From NCBI GenBank assembly GCA_000720845.1, contig JODU01000025.1:25195-89194 (forward strand): a stretch of DNA of 64,000 nucleotides. Reading direction: 5' to 3'. This document shows positions 9,687 to 19,302 of this stretch, piece after piece. Position 1 is the stretch's first letter, and each line of letters begins with the position of its first letter. The notes under the pieces are model-generated. The model made no database searches. It worked only from the letters and a program-made list of their open reading frames with translations, and had not been told where the DNA came from. The stretch comes from Kitasatospora aureofaciens (GTDB taxonomy: Bacteria; Actinomycetota; Actinomycetes; Streptomycetales; Streptomycetaceae). Position numbers and translations under genes: made by a program.

Positions 9687-10254
9687 CTACAGGGCGAGGT
9701 CCAGGCCCCGGGGCGTCCAGGCGTGGGCGGGGGAGGGGGCTTGACTGAGGAGGTCGTCGAGGGCGGCAATGTAGCGGCTGCACCGGCCAGAAGCGTGGGT
9801 GAGCGGGATGCCCAGGGAGCGCAGGGCGGTGTGGGCGCGGCGGTCGTAGACGGCCATACGGTGGGGTGCGGCCGCGGTGAGGACGACGGAGGCCAGCGCG
9901 TCGCCGCGGGTGAATCCGGGCAGACCGGCCAGCGCGGCCCGGCCTGTACGGGCGGCCTCGCTGCGGCTGAGAGGGGTTGCGCACGGCGGCCGTGGCGGCC
10001 GCGGTCGCCTGCCGTACGGCCGTGTCCGCGGTGGTCATCAGCGCGCGGACCCAGGGGGTGTTGGCGCGCAGGCGTTTGAACAGCAGCAGCGCTCCAATGT
10101 CGGCCTTGCCGATGCTGCCTTCGCTCTGGGCTTGCTGGGCGACCTGGTCGAGGAGCTCGTCGTAGTGGATGCCGGCCGACCGCGTATACATCTCGCGTGC
10201 GGCGATCAGCCGCTGCCAGCCGTCACGGCCGATTTCACCGGTCTGGTCCGTCAC
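9687..10254 (-). pseudogene. Hypothetical cytoplasmic protein, frameshifted
   Basis: From GTG at 10254 the frame reads MTDQTGEIGRDGWQRLIAAR and continues sensibly for about 95 residues (ADIGALLLFKRLRANTPWVR). At about 9972-9978 (AACCCCTCTCAGC on the coding strand) one extra base moves the sense frame. The continuation LSRSEAARTGRAALAGL runs to GLDLAL and a TAG at 9687. The total of 568 bases is one more than a multiple of three. The repaired protein would have about 188 residues and be largely helical, with no signal peptide. I do not recognise the family. Confidence 0.55.
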
Positions 10255-10359
10255 GGCCTGCTGGTTCCCTTCGGTCTGAGAGCGTCCGAGGCGCGGCGGG
10301 GGTGTCGGCTGCCGGGCGTCTGCCCGGCAGCCGCCTGCCCGCGCAGGGCGGGCTGTCGG

Positions 10360-10863
10360 TCAGCCGTGGTAGGTGATGTAGCCGTTGCCGTCGCGGTCGT
10401 TGGTCTTCTTGGTGTACGAGTGAACGTCGGCGCGGGAGCCGCCCGGCTTGTAGAAGTAGATGGTGTCCTTGTCGTTGTTCCAGATGAAGTTGCAGTTCTG
10501 GCGGTAGACGACGTTCTTGGCATCCGAGTCGGTGCCGCGGCCGCCGCGGAGGCTGACGTAGTCGCCGGGCTGCAGGGTGTGGCTGTTCTTGAAGGCGAAC
10601 GTGTTCCCGGCGGCGTCCTTGACCTTGTAGCCCTTCAGGTTCACGGTCGCCGTCTTCGAGTAGTTCTTGATCGTCAGGTACTCGTTCTTGGTGTTGCCTC
10701 CCGAGCACTTGTTGGAGTCCCGGCCCGGGGCGTCGTACTGCACGCCCTTGATCTTCAGGGCCGAAGAGTACTCGGCGGCCTGCGCTGGCACGGCCGCGGC
10801 GAGGCCGAGCGCGGCGGCGGCTGCCGTGGCGGCGGAAGCGGTCAGGGCGTAGTGGAAACGCAT
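10360..10863 (-). CDS. Secreted lamin-tail domain protein
   Basis: 167 residues. It starts at ATG 10863 behind a purine-rich GAGGGGG. A typical signal peptide occupies residues 1-30 (basic MRFHYAL start, alanine-rich core, cleavage near VPAQAAEY). The rest is one lamin-tail (LTD) beta-sandwich: GVQYDAPGRD, EYLTIKNYS, LKGYKVKDAAGNTFAF and an FIWNNDKDTIYFY strand. Small secreted LTD proteins of this size are common in Streptomyces. Their function is not established; cell-wall or nucleic-acid association is sometimes proposed. A truncated paralogue lies at 9127-9522. Confidence 0.85.
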   Translation of the reverse strand: MRFHYALTASAATAAAAALGLAAAVPAQAAEYSSALKIKGVQYDAPGRDSNKCSGGNTKNEYLTIKNYSKTATVNLKGYKVKDAAGNTFAFKNSHTLQPGDYVSLRGGRGTDSDAKNVVYRQNCNFIWNNDKDTIYFYKPGGSRADVHSYTKKTNDRDGNGYITYHG

Positions 10864-11112
10864 GAGGATGTCCCCCTCAGTGGTGCGAATGGAGCGCCCG
10901 GAGCCTACCGGTAGTGATGACAGTGTGGCGGTGAAGTGAAGAACTTGTGACTATGGTTGCCAGTTGTCGGTAGTGCCCGGTGCCTGGTCACCCTGCGGGG
11001 CGCCCTGGGCAATTCCCTGGTCGGCTTGTCGTCAGGTGCTTAACCGCGCCCCGCCCGGGTGAATCTGCGGTTGTGGCAGAACCGGCCTACTCAGTAGCGC
11101 GTCGTGCGGGGC

Positions 11113-11345
11113 ATGGAAGCGATCAACGAAGTGCATGTGTCGGAGCCGGGTCGGTCGTGGTCGATGTCGCCGCGGCCGACGACGAGACCGCGTTCGCGTT
11201 CCACACGGAGCTGGCCGCCCGGTGGGTGACCACCGGGGTGGAGCGCACGACACGGGATGCGGGCCAGCCAGGTGTCCGTCTGCGCTGCTACCTCGACCTG
11301 CGCCAGCCCATCAACGCATCCGGCCAGGCGCCGGCGCCCCATTGA
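11113..11345 (+). pseudogene. DUF6207 family protein, frameshifted
   Basis: ATG at 11113 opens MEAINEVHVSEPG. One base is then missing at about 11148-11152, and the conserved core continues one frame over as VVVDVAAADDETAFAF, then RLRCYLDLRQP, ending at 11345. The combined product would have about 78 residues, the usual length of this small actinobacterial family of unknown function. An annotation starting at 10980 in the second frame would include about 55 unrelated residues. Confidence 0.65.
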
Positions 11346-11516
11346 ACAGGCAGCCCCGGCCCGGGCTCTCGCCTTCCCGCACCCGGTTTCGGGTACAGTC
11401 GGCCTGCTGTGGTGGGGAGCCGGACCGCAGGCGCCGGTATGACGAGTACACCCATGTGGGCGGCGCACTCAGCAAACGCCTGACAGCGCCCTCTCAGGGG
11501 CCGTTATGAACGGTGC

Positions 11517-12176
11517 ATGCTCAAATCTGTGCTGCGCGGCCTGGCTGCCGCTGCTCTCGCCGTCCTGCCCCTGACCGTCTCCACGCCCGCTCACGCGGTC
11601 GAGACGCTTCCGCTGTCCGAGGCCGTCGTGCGTCTGCCAGTCGCGGTCGAGTCCCGCGACGGCTACGACCGGGACGCCTTCAGGCACTGGAACGCCGGCG
11701 CGAACCCGTCCGACGGGTGCAACACGCGCGCGGAGGTGTTGATCGCGGAGGCGGTGGAGCCGCCGACGGTGGGGCCGAAGTGCCGCCTGACGGGCGGCCG
11801 CTGGTGGTCGTACTACGACCAGGTGTGGGTGACCTCGGCCTCCGCCCTGGACATCGACCACATGGGCCCGCTCGCCGAGGCATGGGACAGCGGCGCCTCG
11901 GTGTGGTCGGCGCAGCGCCGGGAGGCGTACGCCAACGACCTCGGCGCGGCCGCCAGCCTGGTCGCGGTCACGGCCCGTTCGAACCGGTCCAAGTCGGACC
12001 AGGACCCGGCCCAGTGGCTGCCGCCGGCAGCTGAGGCGCACTGCCGGTATGTAGGGGAGTGGGTGAGCACGAAGCTCCGATGGGCCCTGTCGGCGGATGA
12101 AGCCGAGGTGGCGGCGCTGCGCGAGGTGGCGGACCGTTGTCCGGAGCAGACTGTGACGTACGAGCTGGCCCCGTGA
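11517..12176 (+). CDS. Secreted HNH-type endonuclease (DUF1524 / GmrSD-like HNH)
   Basis: 219 residues with a Sec signal peptide (residues 1-27: MLKSVLRGL, alanine/leucine core, cleavage after STPAHA). The mature part follows the secreted actinobacterial HNH layout: RDGYDRDAFRHW, CNTRAEVL, then the catalytic segment LDIDHMGPLAEAWDSG, with the DH pair acting as metal ligand and general base. Next come EAYANDL and RSNRSKSDQDPAQWLPP. Members are thought to degrade extracellular nucleic acid. The C-terminal half is repeated immediately downstream without the catalytic part. Confidence 0.85.
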   Translation: MLKSVLRGLAAAALAVLPLTVSTPAHAVETLPLSEAVVRLPVAVESRDGYDRDAFRHWNAGANPSDGCNTRAEVLIAEAVEPPTVGPKCRLTGGRWWSYYDQVWVTSASALDIDHMGPLAEAWDSGASVWSAQRREAYANDLGAAASLVAVTARSNRSKSDQDPAQWLPPAAEAHCRYVGEWVSTKLRWALSADEAEVAALREVADRCPEQTVTYELAP

Positions 12177-12203
12177 CCGGAGTGAGGCAGGACGTGGTGC
12201 TGT

Positions 12204-12508
12204 TCGCCGAGGCATGGGACAGCGGCGCCTCGACGTGGTCGACGCAGCGCCCAGAGGCGTACGCCAACCATCTCGGAGACGCCACCAGCCTCGTCGCGTC
12301 CACCGCACGCTCCAACCAGTCCAAGTCCGGCCAGGACCCGGCCGAGCATCTGCCGCCGGCGGGTGAGGCCCACTGCCGCTACCACGCCGAGTGGGAAGGC
12401 ATGAAGCTCCGCTGGGCGCGGTCGGCGGACGAGGCCAAGCCGGCGACGCTGCGCGAGGTGGCGGGCGGCTGCCTGGAGCAGACCGTGACGCACGAGCCGA
12501 ACCCATAA
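12204..12508 (+). pseudogene. Partial tandem copy of the secreted HNH nuclease (C-terminal part only)
   Basis: The sequence from 12204 repeats 11868-12176 with moderate divergence: AEAWDSGAS, EAYANHLGD, ARSNQSKSGQDPAEHLPP, LRWARSADEA and EQTVTHE all have counterparts upstream. The copy starts just after the catalytic DH motif and has no signal peptide, so it cannot encode an active nuclease. The divergence between copies suggests the duplication is not recent, or that the segment came from a related gene by recombination. Confidence 0.75.
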
Positions 12509-12544
12509 CCACGGGATAGCAGAACGCGAACAACGGGAGGAACT

Positions 12545-12851
12545 ATGGCCAAAGCACGAAGGACACGACGGGGATCGCCACGGTCACGGCCGCCGCGGGG
12601 CTGCTGTTGGTGACGGGCGCCGGCGAGTGCCGAAGTGAAGTCCACCTGCGGCACCTACCTCTGTGTCGCCACCGCATACCAGGGCCGCGACTACGTCCAG
12701 GACATCACCGTCACCACGAGGGCCGGCCTGCCGGGGACGCTGCTTCGAAGCACGGTTCGACTCCGGCGTACACGGGTGTCTCCGACCCGTTTCCGATGAC
12801 GCATCATGTGGAGTGCGTGGCGATCCTCGAACCGGCCGCGAAGGGCTCCTG
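12545..12851 (+). pseudogene. Degenerate small secreted protein
   Basis: Sense appears in pieces in different frames: a hydrophobic signal-like core (TVTAAAGLLLVTGAG), a segment VKSTCGTYLCVATAYQGRDY followed by VQDITVTTRAG, and a tail with HHVECVAIL. At least two frame changes are needed to join them. It looks like a decayed gene for a small cysteine-containing exported protein. The family was not recognised. Confidence 0.3.
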
Positions 12852-12907
12852 ACCTGCGGCTTTGCGCGTGCGCATTATGTGCGGTGTGGGCGTTACAGGT
12901 GATATCT

Positions 12908-12946
12908 TGACGCTGAAATGACGCTCGTGACGCTCATTTGACGCTC
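12908..12946. repeat. Four TGACGCT direct repeats
   Basis: TGACGCT occurs at 12908, 12919, 12928 and 12939, so the start-to-start spacings are 11, 9 and 11 bases. Three copies extend to TGACGCTC. The local sequence is AT-richer than its surroundings. The regular helical spacing suggests a protein-binding site, but no adjacent intact gene is an obvious target. Confidence 0.6.
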
Positions 12947-13216
12947 GTTCTGATGGGGCGTCAGGCGCCTTTTCGGGCAGGTCAGACCCTGTCAAGGTGG
13001 CGAGCATCGATGGGGCGCCGAGGACAGGCGACGCTGAGCGTGGACCTACTGAGTCGTGCTGATCAGATGTCCCGGAAGAGGCCAGCCAACGCCATGACCT
13101 GCGATGCCTGGGCGTCGCAGGTCGTTGACCTGCATGAATGGCCTTTCCGTTGTTTCCCGCTCGTGGTCCCGCGGGCAGGAAGCACTCTCCGTCAACCGTG
13201 CACGGGCTCGTTGAAC

Positions 13217-13261
13217 TTGACCTTCAACCCCGACTCATCTCGCGCTGGAGTTGAAGGTCAA
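13217..13261. repeat. Perfect 12-base inverted repeat after the giant pseudogene
   Basis: TTGACCTTCAAC (13217-13228) and GTTGAAGGTCAA (13250-13261) are perfect reverse complements around a 21-base loop. The repeat ends two bases from the stop of the minus-strand gene at 13264. A terminator for that gene or an operator are both possible; there is no T run. Confidence 0.55.
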
Positions 13262-13263
13262 GG

Positions 13264-16200
13264 TCACAGCAGGTACGAGAAGCGCAGTGCCCCGCCCTCC
13301 TCGCGGTAGCGGCCTCGGCCTCGCTTTCCGTAGGGGTTGGGGAGCATCTGGATGGCCATCTTGTGCGGGGTGAGGGCGTGGGTGACCACCAGGAGGCGCC
13401 AGCGGTCGTTGCCCGCGTGCTGGCGGGCCGCGCGGACCTCGCTTTCTCCCAGCTCGAAGCGGCCGCCTTCGCCCCCGGTCGCCTTCACCTCGTACAGGTA
13501 GGGCCGGCTGCCGGAGCCGACTTGGAAGTGTCGAAGCCGAGCCCGTCGTCGCCGGACGGGCCTGGGAAGGCTTTGCGGCGGTTGCCCGACACCCAGCAAG
13601 TTTCGTCCATGCTGTCCGGGTAGCGAACGCACAGCCACTGGTACGCGTACCACTCGCCCACGTACCCGATGGCCTCCCGCTGGGCTGTGGTCAGCCCGCT
13701 GTCCGTGCCGCCCCCGTACCGCCACCCGCGGGTGCGACCAGTGGCCTGGGTGCGCCCTGCTTGGGGGCGGGGGTCCGTGAAGCGGAGCGGTCCGGCGGCG
13801 GTGATGCCTGGCGCCGAGCCGCTCTGCAGGACCCGGTCGAGTTCGCGGGTGAGAGCGGTGAAGTCGCCTGAGTGCACGTCGAAGTCGCGGCCGCCGACGG
13901 AGATTGACCGCCGTTTGCGCTCCCGTTCGCGGCGCTCGTGTTCCGCTGCGTTGCGCACCCGGTCCAGGTCGGCCTCGGACAGCCCGTGCCGTTCGGGATC
14001 CGTCGCCACCGCCATCCCGTCGGGCCACTGGCCAAGGGTCGCCAGCCAGCCGACGACGTCGGCGGGGGACAGAGGTCGGAAGTCCAGCGCGCCCGCAGCC
14101 TCAAGCCGCGTGGTGACCTCCCCAGCTGGCTCGCCTCCGGCCAGGGCCGCCGGCAACGGGTGTCCGGCTGCCCTGACCAGGACCGCGAAGTTCGGCGGCC
14201 AGGCCGGTGATCGTACGGAGGTTCGCGCCGCGTACCTGGTCGGGGGCGGGCAGGCGTTCACCCGACCGGGGCAACGGCACCGGGCGGCTCAGGCGCAGCG
14301 CCAGCTGCTCCTCCACGTGCTCCTCCAGGAGCGCCGTGGCGGCCGTGTCCACGGTGTACTCCCATGCCTCCGGCGCGGTGATCCAGTCCAGGGCCCTGAC
14401 CGAGGGCCAGTCAGGCATCGGACGGCGCGCGTCGAAGTCCTCCAGCGCCGCCCAGCGCAGCCGGTCGACGAGGTCCTTCTTCCGCAGGTCCAGGTAGGTG
14501 CGGAGCGCCTCTTCATGCTCGGCGGCGTGGCTGACCGGGTCCAAGGGCGGGCTCATCGCGCGCAGGGTGTCGTTCAGCTCGGCGAATCCGATGCCCAGGT
14601 CGCGCCGCAGTTCGTCCGTACCGCGGGCCGCGCGGGCTCTGGCGATGAACTCGGATACGGGGATCGGGAGCTCGGCGGCGTACTTCTCGAGGTGGGCCTG
14701 GAACTCCCGGGTGTCACCGGGCGGCGGCAGGATCAGCGAGTTCGCCGTCTCCGTGCCGAGCAGGTGGACGAGGAAGGGCCGGCAGCGTTCCAGGACCGCG
14801 CCGATGGCGCCGTCGATCCGGCGGCTCGTCTCCTCGACCTGACGGACCGTGACTTCCAGGGCGTCGGCGAGATCCTCGTGGCCCGGGTCGAGCAGGTCGG
14901 CGTGGCAGGAGGCGAGCTGGTGCGCGGCGAGGCGCAGTCGGTCGCCGAACTCCCGCCGTCCCAGCAGCTCGGCGACGGCCACCACGAGGCGGGCGGTCTC
15001 CGGCCAGCCAGGCTCGCCTGCCGGAGCGAGGACCCGCGGATGCTTCGGATCGGGCAGCGGCAGCACTCCGCCGAGGCGGCCCGGCAACGTCACGGGCCGG
15101 CCGTCGAGCTCGATGTCCCAGGAGCGGTAGCGGTGCAGACGTACGCCCCGGACCAGGGACGTCAGCTCGCTCAGCTCGGCCTCGCTCGCCCGGGGGCCAC
15201 GCGCCAGATGGTCGCAGAGAACGCCCACGGCCAGCGTGAGCCAGGGCAACCGCTGGACCAGGGGCTCTCCCATGGCCGCGGCATCCACCTGTGCGCCGTC
15301 CACGGTCACCGTGAACTTCAGGTCGTCGGTGCGCCGGACGCCAGCGGGGTGTCCGGCCGCCAGCAGCGCGGCGGCCTCCGCTGCGACACCGGGAAGGATG
15401 AGCAGGGGGCGCGCCATCTCCCGTACCAGCAGGGCCGTCAGACTGTCACGTTCACTGCTGACGTAAAGCACGGTCCGGGCATCACCGTCGTCATCACTCT
15501 CCCCGCCGTCCAGGGCGGACAGCGGTACGCTGATCAGCCGGTCCCCGGACTCAGCCAGCAGACTGGCGTCCTTGGGCAGTGCGGGACGAGGACGTCGTAC
15601 GAGGTGCCTCCAGGCGCGTTCGTTGGCGCGCTGCGCGGCGGGCCGGTCCTCGGCCCCCAGCGTGCCCTCCGCCGCAAGGCGTCCCAGGTCGGCGATGAGG
15701 CGGGCGCTGTCCCGGGGGTCGTCCCAGGTCGGCAGCCGCATTTCCCGTAGGCGGTCGCCCGCCTTCCCACGTTCCAGAAGGCGGCGCAGCCGATGGTCGA
15801 CGGTCGGCGCGTACGAGGGCTCCTCCTCCAGTCCGGGCGGGCAGTGCCAGGCATCGGCCGGCCGGACGAATCGGACGGCCCGGTCGCGGCCCCGCACCGG
15901 GAGCCACGGCTGCTCCCTGACGAAGGCGCCGAGCGGGGTCAGGACCCGTTCCCTGTCCGGGGGACTCTGGCTGCCGGCACTGGTCCAGAGGCTGGCGAAC
16001 TTCGCGTCCTCCCAGCTGGCCAGGCCATGCAGGACAAGCCGTGCGTACGCCAGCCGGGCCTCCTGCCCCAGGCGCCCGACGACGTCCTGGCCGGGGAGCC
16101 GCCAGGCGGGGGTTCCCCGGTACAGCGTCCGGGGGTAGTAGACACCGGGCCAGTGGACGTACGGCTCCCATTGTTCCTGTACCTCGGCAGACACCTTCGC

Positions 16201-18414
16201 CATGCGGACCAGCCGCCGAGCGTTGAGCTTCTGGCCTTGCTCTACCCGGCTCAAGGCGTCGGGGGACCTGACCGGGACCAGCCCATCGGCGACCCCGGCC
16301 TCCAGCAGGAACGCCCGCCACTCCTCGGTCTCGCTCCGCTTGGCGAACTCCTCGGGCGCGGCGAGGAGGCGCCCGGCGATCGCCTTGAGGCTCTTCGACA
16401 CGTCCTGCCCGGCGGCGACCACCGCCGCCAGGTCATCACCGGCGGACGCGCGGCCCCAGCCCTGGCCGAAGACGGCGTCGCTCGCCTTGATCAGCCGGCC
16501 GTCCGCCGACGGTACGTACAGTCCGAGCGAGGAGATCTCCATCCCGCCCAGCGAACGCCGCGGCTGCCACAGCCGGAAGACGAACCGCAGGGTCTGGAGC
16601 CGCAGCCGGAGATCGGTGCTCGCGCCGAGTGCCTGCCGTACGTGGTCCAGCAAGCCCTTTGTGTCGTACGGCCGGACGAGCCCTTCCTCCTCGAGGAAGG
16701 CACGGGCACTGCGCCCGCGCGTGTGCTCGCCGCGGTCCTTCCAGACCAGCCCCGGGTGCAGGTAGAACAACCGCTTGCGGAGCGGGGCGGGAACGGAGGG
16801 GGCCTCGGTCTGGTTCGTCTCCGTTTGCACCGGCTGGAAGAACGCCTCGCGACGGGCACCCTGACCGCCCGGCTTGCCCCGTGCCCGTGTGCTCGTGCCC
16901 GTACCTGTCGTGCCGGGGGGACGGTTGGTGTGCTGCAGTGTGCGGTCCTCCGCGAGCAGCAACTGCCTGCCGTGCAGGACGTGCCCGTTGTCCGCGAAGA
17001 GGGCGGCCAGGTCCTCGTACAGCGCGCTCCACTGCTCGGGGGATTCACCGGGCCCAGGAAGGGGAAGGCCCTGGGCGATCCGTTCCACGTACTCGGCGAG
17101 GATCTCCAGGCCCGGCTCCCAAGGGCACCCGAGGGCCTTGCATAGGCTGGCCAGCCGTTTCAGCCGGTCGCCGCCGGTCTCGGGGTCCGCCACCACGATC
17201 CCGGTCTTGTGCGCGTGGTGTGCCGTGAGGACGGTCAGGTCGAGGTCCGGCCACAGGGCCGCGTCCCGGGGCGGAGCCCAAGCCGCCTCGGGCGGGGCGC
17301 CGTCCGCGGCGAGGACGGGCACGAGCGACACGTCGGCGAGTTCGCTCGCGTGCACGCGCAGGGCCGCCGCGCGGAGCCACCCCGGCGAGCCCTTCTCGCT
17401 TTCCCAGCTCACCAGGTCCACGGCTAGCTGCCGCATGGACGGATCGGGCACGTTACGCAGTACCGCGGCGGTCGCCAGACAGGTTTCGGCGACCGCGTCG
17501 AGCAGTAGCACGTTGAGGGGGTTGTCGAAGGGGAGCCCGGTGCGGTCGAAGTCGGTGAAGAACGGGGCGTTCATGTGCCCCGGGAACGGCGCGGTCTGGT
17601 CCCCGTCCATCGGCAGGAAGGTGTAGATCTGCCCGCGTCGCGGTCGCCGTGGGGCGGGCAGCGGGAGCGCGACCTCAACGACAGCGGACCGCTTCCACTC
17701 CTGCCACGTGTCGTCGAGCAGCCTGGCACCGACGGCCTCGGCGAGCGTGCTGTTCAGCCGTTCCTTCTCGACGGTGCCCCGGGCCACGAGAAAGGTGTCG
17801 GACGGGCCCAGGCGCACGGTCGCAAAGGAGACTGGAAATTCGTGCCCAGCGCCGTCCTGCGCCACCGCGAAGGGCTCCTCGGAGCGGGAAAGCTCGTGCC
17901 GCTCGTGCGCCTCGTGGTCGCCATCCGGATCGTCCGCCTCGCCACCGGTGGCCCGCCGTTCCAGCGTCAGGCCGGCGAGCCGGTCGAGGAACAGCATTAC
18001 GGGTACCTTCGCCCCCGCGAGCTCGCGCATCCGCAGCCGGACCTCGGCCCGGGCGGCCTCGCTCAGCAGGGGCAGCCGGACGACGGTCACATACCCCTGG
18101 GCGGCGAACTGCCGGCATGTTGCGGGCACATCGACCAGCGGCAGGGGTGCCTGGAGCGGCGGATACGTGGCGGCCACTTCGTGGGCGTTGTCCTCACCGG
18201 CGAGGAACTCCTCCATCGAGGCCAATGGGCTCAGCGGTGATGCGGCTCGCGCGAATTCGAGTGGCGGATCTGTTGGGCAGCCAGGGAACTTGTTTACGTA
18301 TCGGGTGAGTCCCGGGGATTCGGACACCCTCAGCGCTGCTGCGAAATTCGGCGGGAGTCGCACCGCTTCCGGAGATCGTCCAGCCATTCTCATCTTCCGT
18401 ATGTGTAAGTGCAC
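13264..18414 (-). pseudogene. Sacsin/Hsp90-ATPase-like giant protein with C-terminal DUF3883 domain, truncated and frameshifted
   Basis: The first frame (18414 to 14101, about 1437 residues) gives the middle of a very large protein resembling bacterial 'sacsin N-terminal ATP-binding-like' proteins (GYVTVVRLPLL, GQIYTFLPMDGD, KRLFYLHPGLVW). Its start has no recognisable GHKL ATPase motifs, so the N-terminal ATP-binding region seems to be missing. Around 14190 sense moves to the frame 14261-13485 (ANFAVLVRAAGHPLPAALAG), with AIGYVGEWYAYQWL. Near 13533 it moves again to end in SGSRPYLYEVKATGG and a stop at 13264. The last part is DUF3883, the 'protein NO VEIN' C-terminal domain with a restriction-nuclease-like VKAT core. 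Such ATPase-DUF3883 fusions often lie in defence-rich DNA. As written, the gene is broken at two places. Confidence 0.65.
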
Positions 18415-19302
18415 GTACGATCGACTGACGGCGGAAGGTCATATAACTACACGGGTCACTGATGAGGTGAGTGGGAGGGTCGAGCACATCTTCGGCCCAG
18501 GAGCCCTGTCGCACCTACAGCAGGTTTATCGCAGGAACCTATGAGGGTCGTGTGGCTCTGAAAGTGATAGGTGGTGACGTTCGCATGGTCGATCCCGCAG
18601 AGTACGACAAGGATATTCCTCGCGTTCAAGAGAATTTGCGTAAATTTGAACGCGCCTTTGGGAGGGTTCGCGGGACCCACAAGGGACCCGCACATGCGCT
18701 CGTCGCGACCGCGAGGAGGAGGCACAGACTGTCCGGTACGGATCCTCTGCTGCCGACAGTAATGGGGGCAGTCATCCAGAGCGCCCACCGGCGCAGCCCG
18801 TCTGGTCGCGAGTGCGGACAAGGAGGACGGCGCACCGTGCTGATGCCGACCGGACCTACCACTGGCAGGCCACCTGCCCGACCAGGGTGAACTCTGGCCC
18901 GTCGTCGACAGTGCCGGCAGCGCCACCGGCCCCTGCAGACTCACTGCCAGAGCGACGTCATTCGCAGGGGACAGCTGCTCTGTGGCACACAAGTGAACAG
19001 GCGTGTTGGTGCCGTGCACTCGCTCAGTTGCCTGAGGTTCGGAGGATGACGCGTCGCGCTGACCTCAACCTCTGCCGGCCAGTCGGGTCTCTTCGGCCTG
19101 GCTCGTTGCTGATGGCCCAGCGTGGCAACTATCTCTTAGGAAGCCTGGAGATCAGGGTCTGTGACGCTCATCCAGCCGACGTCGAATGGATGAGCGGCGA
19201 CACCGAGGACTGGGCGGTCACGGTCGAGAAGCAGGAAGGGACCGTCTCCCTGGCAGAGGTGCTGCATGCCTTGATGGCAGATGTTCCCGAGATGCGCCGC
19301 CG
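18415..19302. other. Gene-poor stretch, about 0.9 kb
   Basis: No reading frame here has convincing codon bias or family resemblance. The segment is locally AT-richer around 18540-18670. It may include the lost 5' part of the giant pseudogene in unrecognisable form. The plus-strand frame at about 18545-18670 (RVALKVIGGDVRMVDPAEYD) is the least unlike a protein, but it has no recognisable partner. Confidence 0.4.

Noticed and set aside
13669..15750. 693-residue plus-strand reading frame
   Set aside because: Antisense of the sacsin-like gene; composition is Arg/Ser/Gly-rich and the opposite strand has recognisable protein sequence.
15793..17145. 450-residue plus-strand reading frame
   Set aside because: Antisense shadow of the same giant gene.
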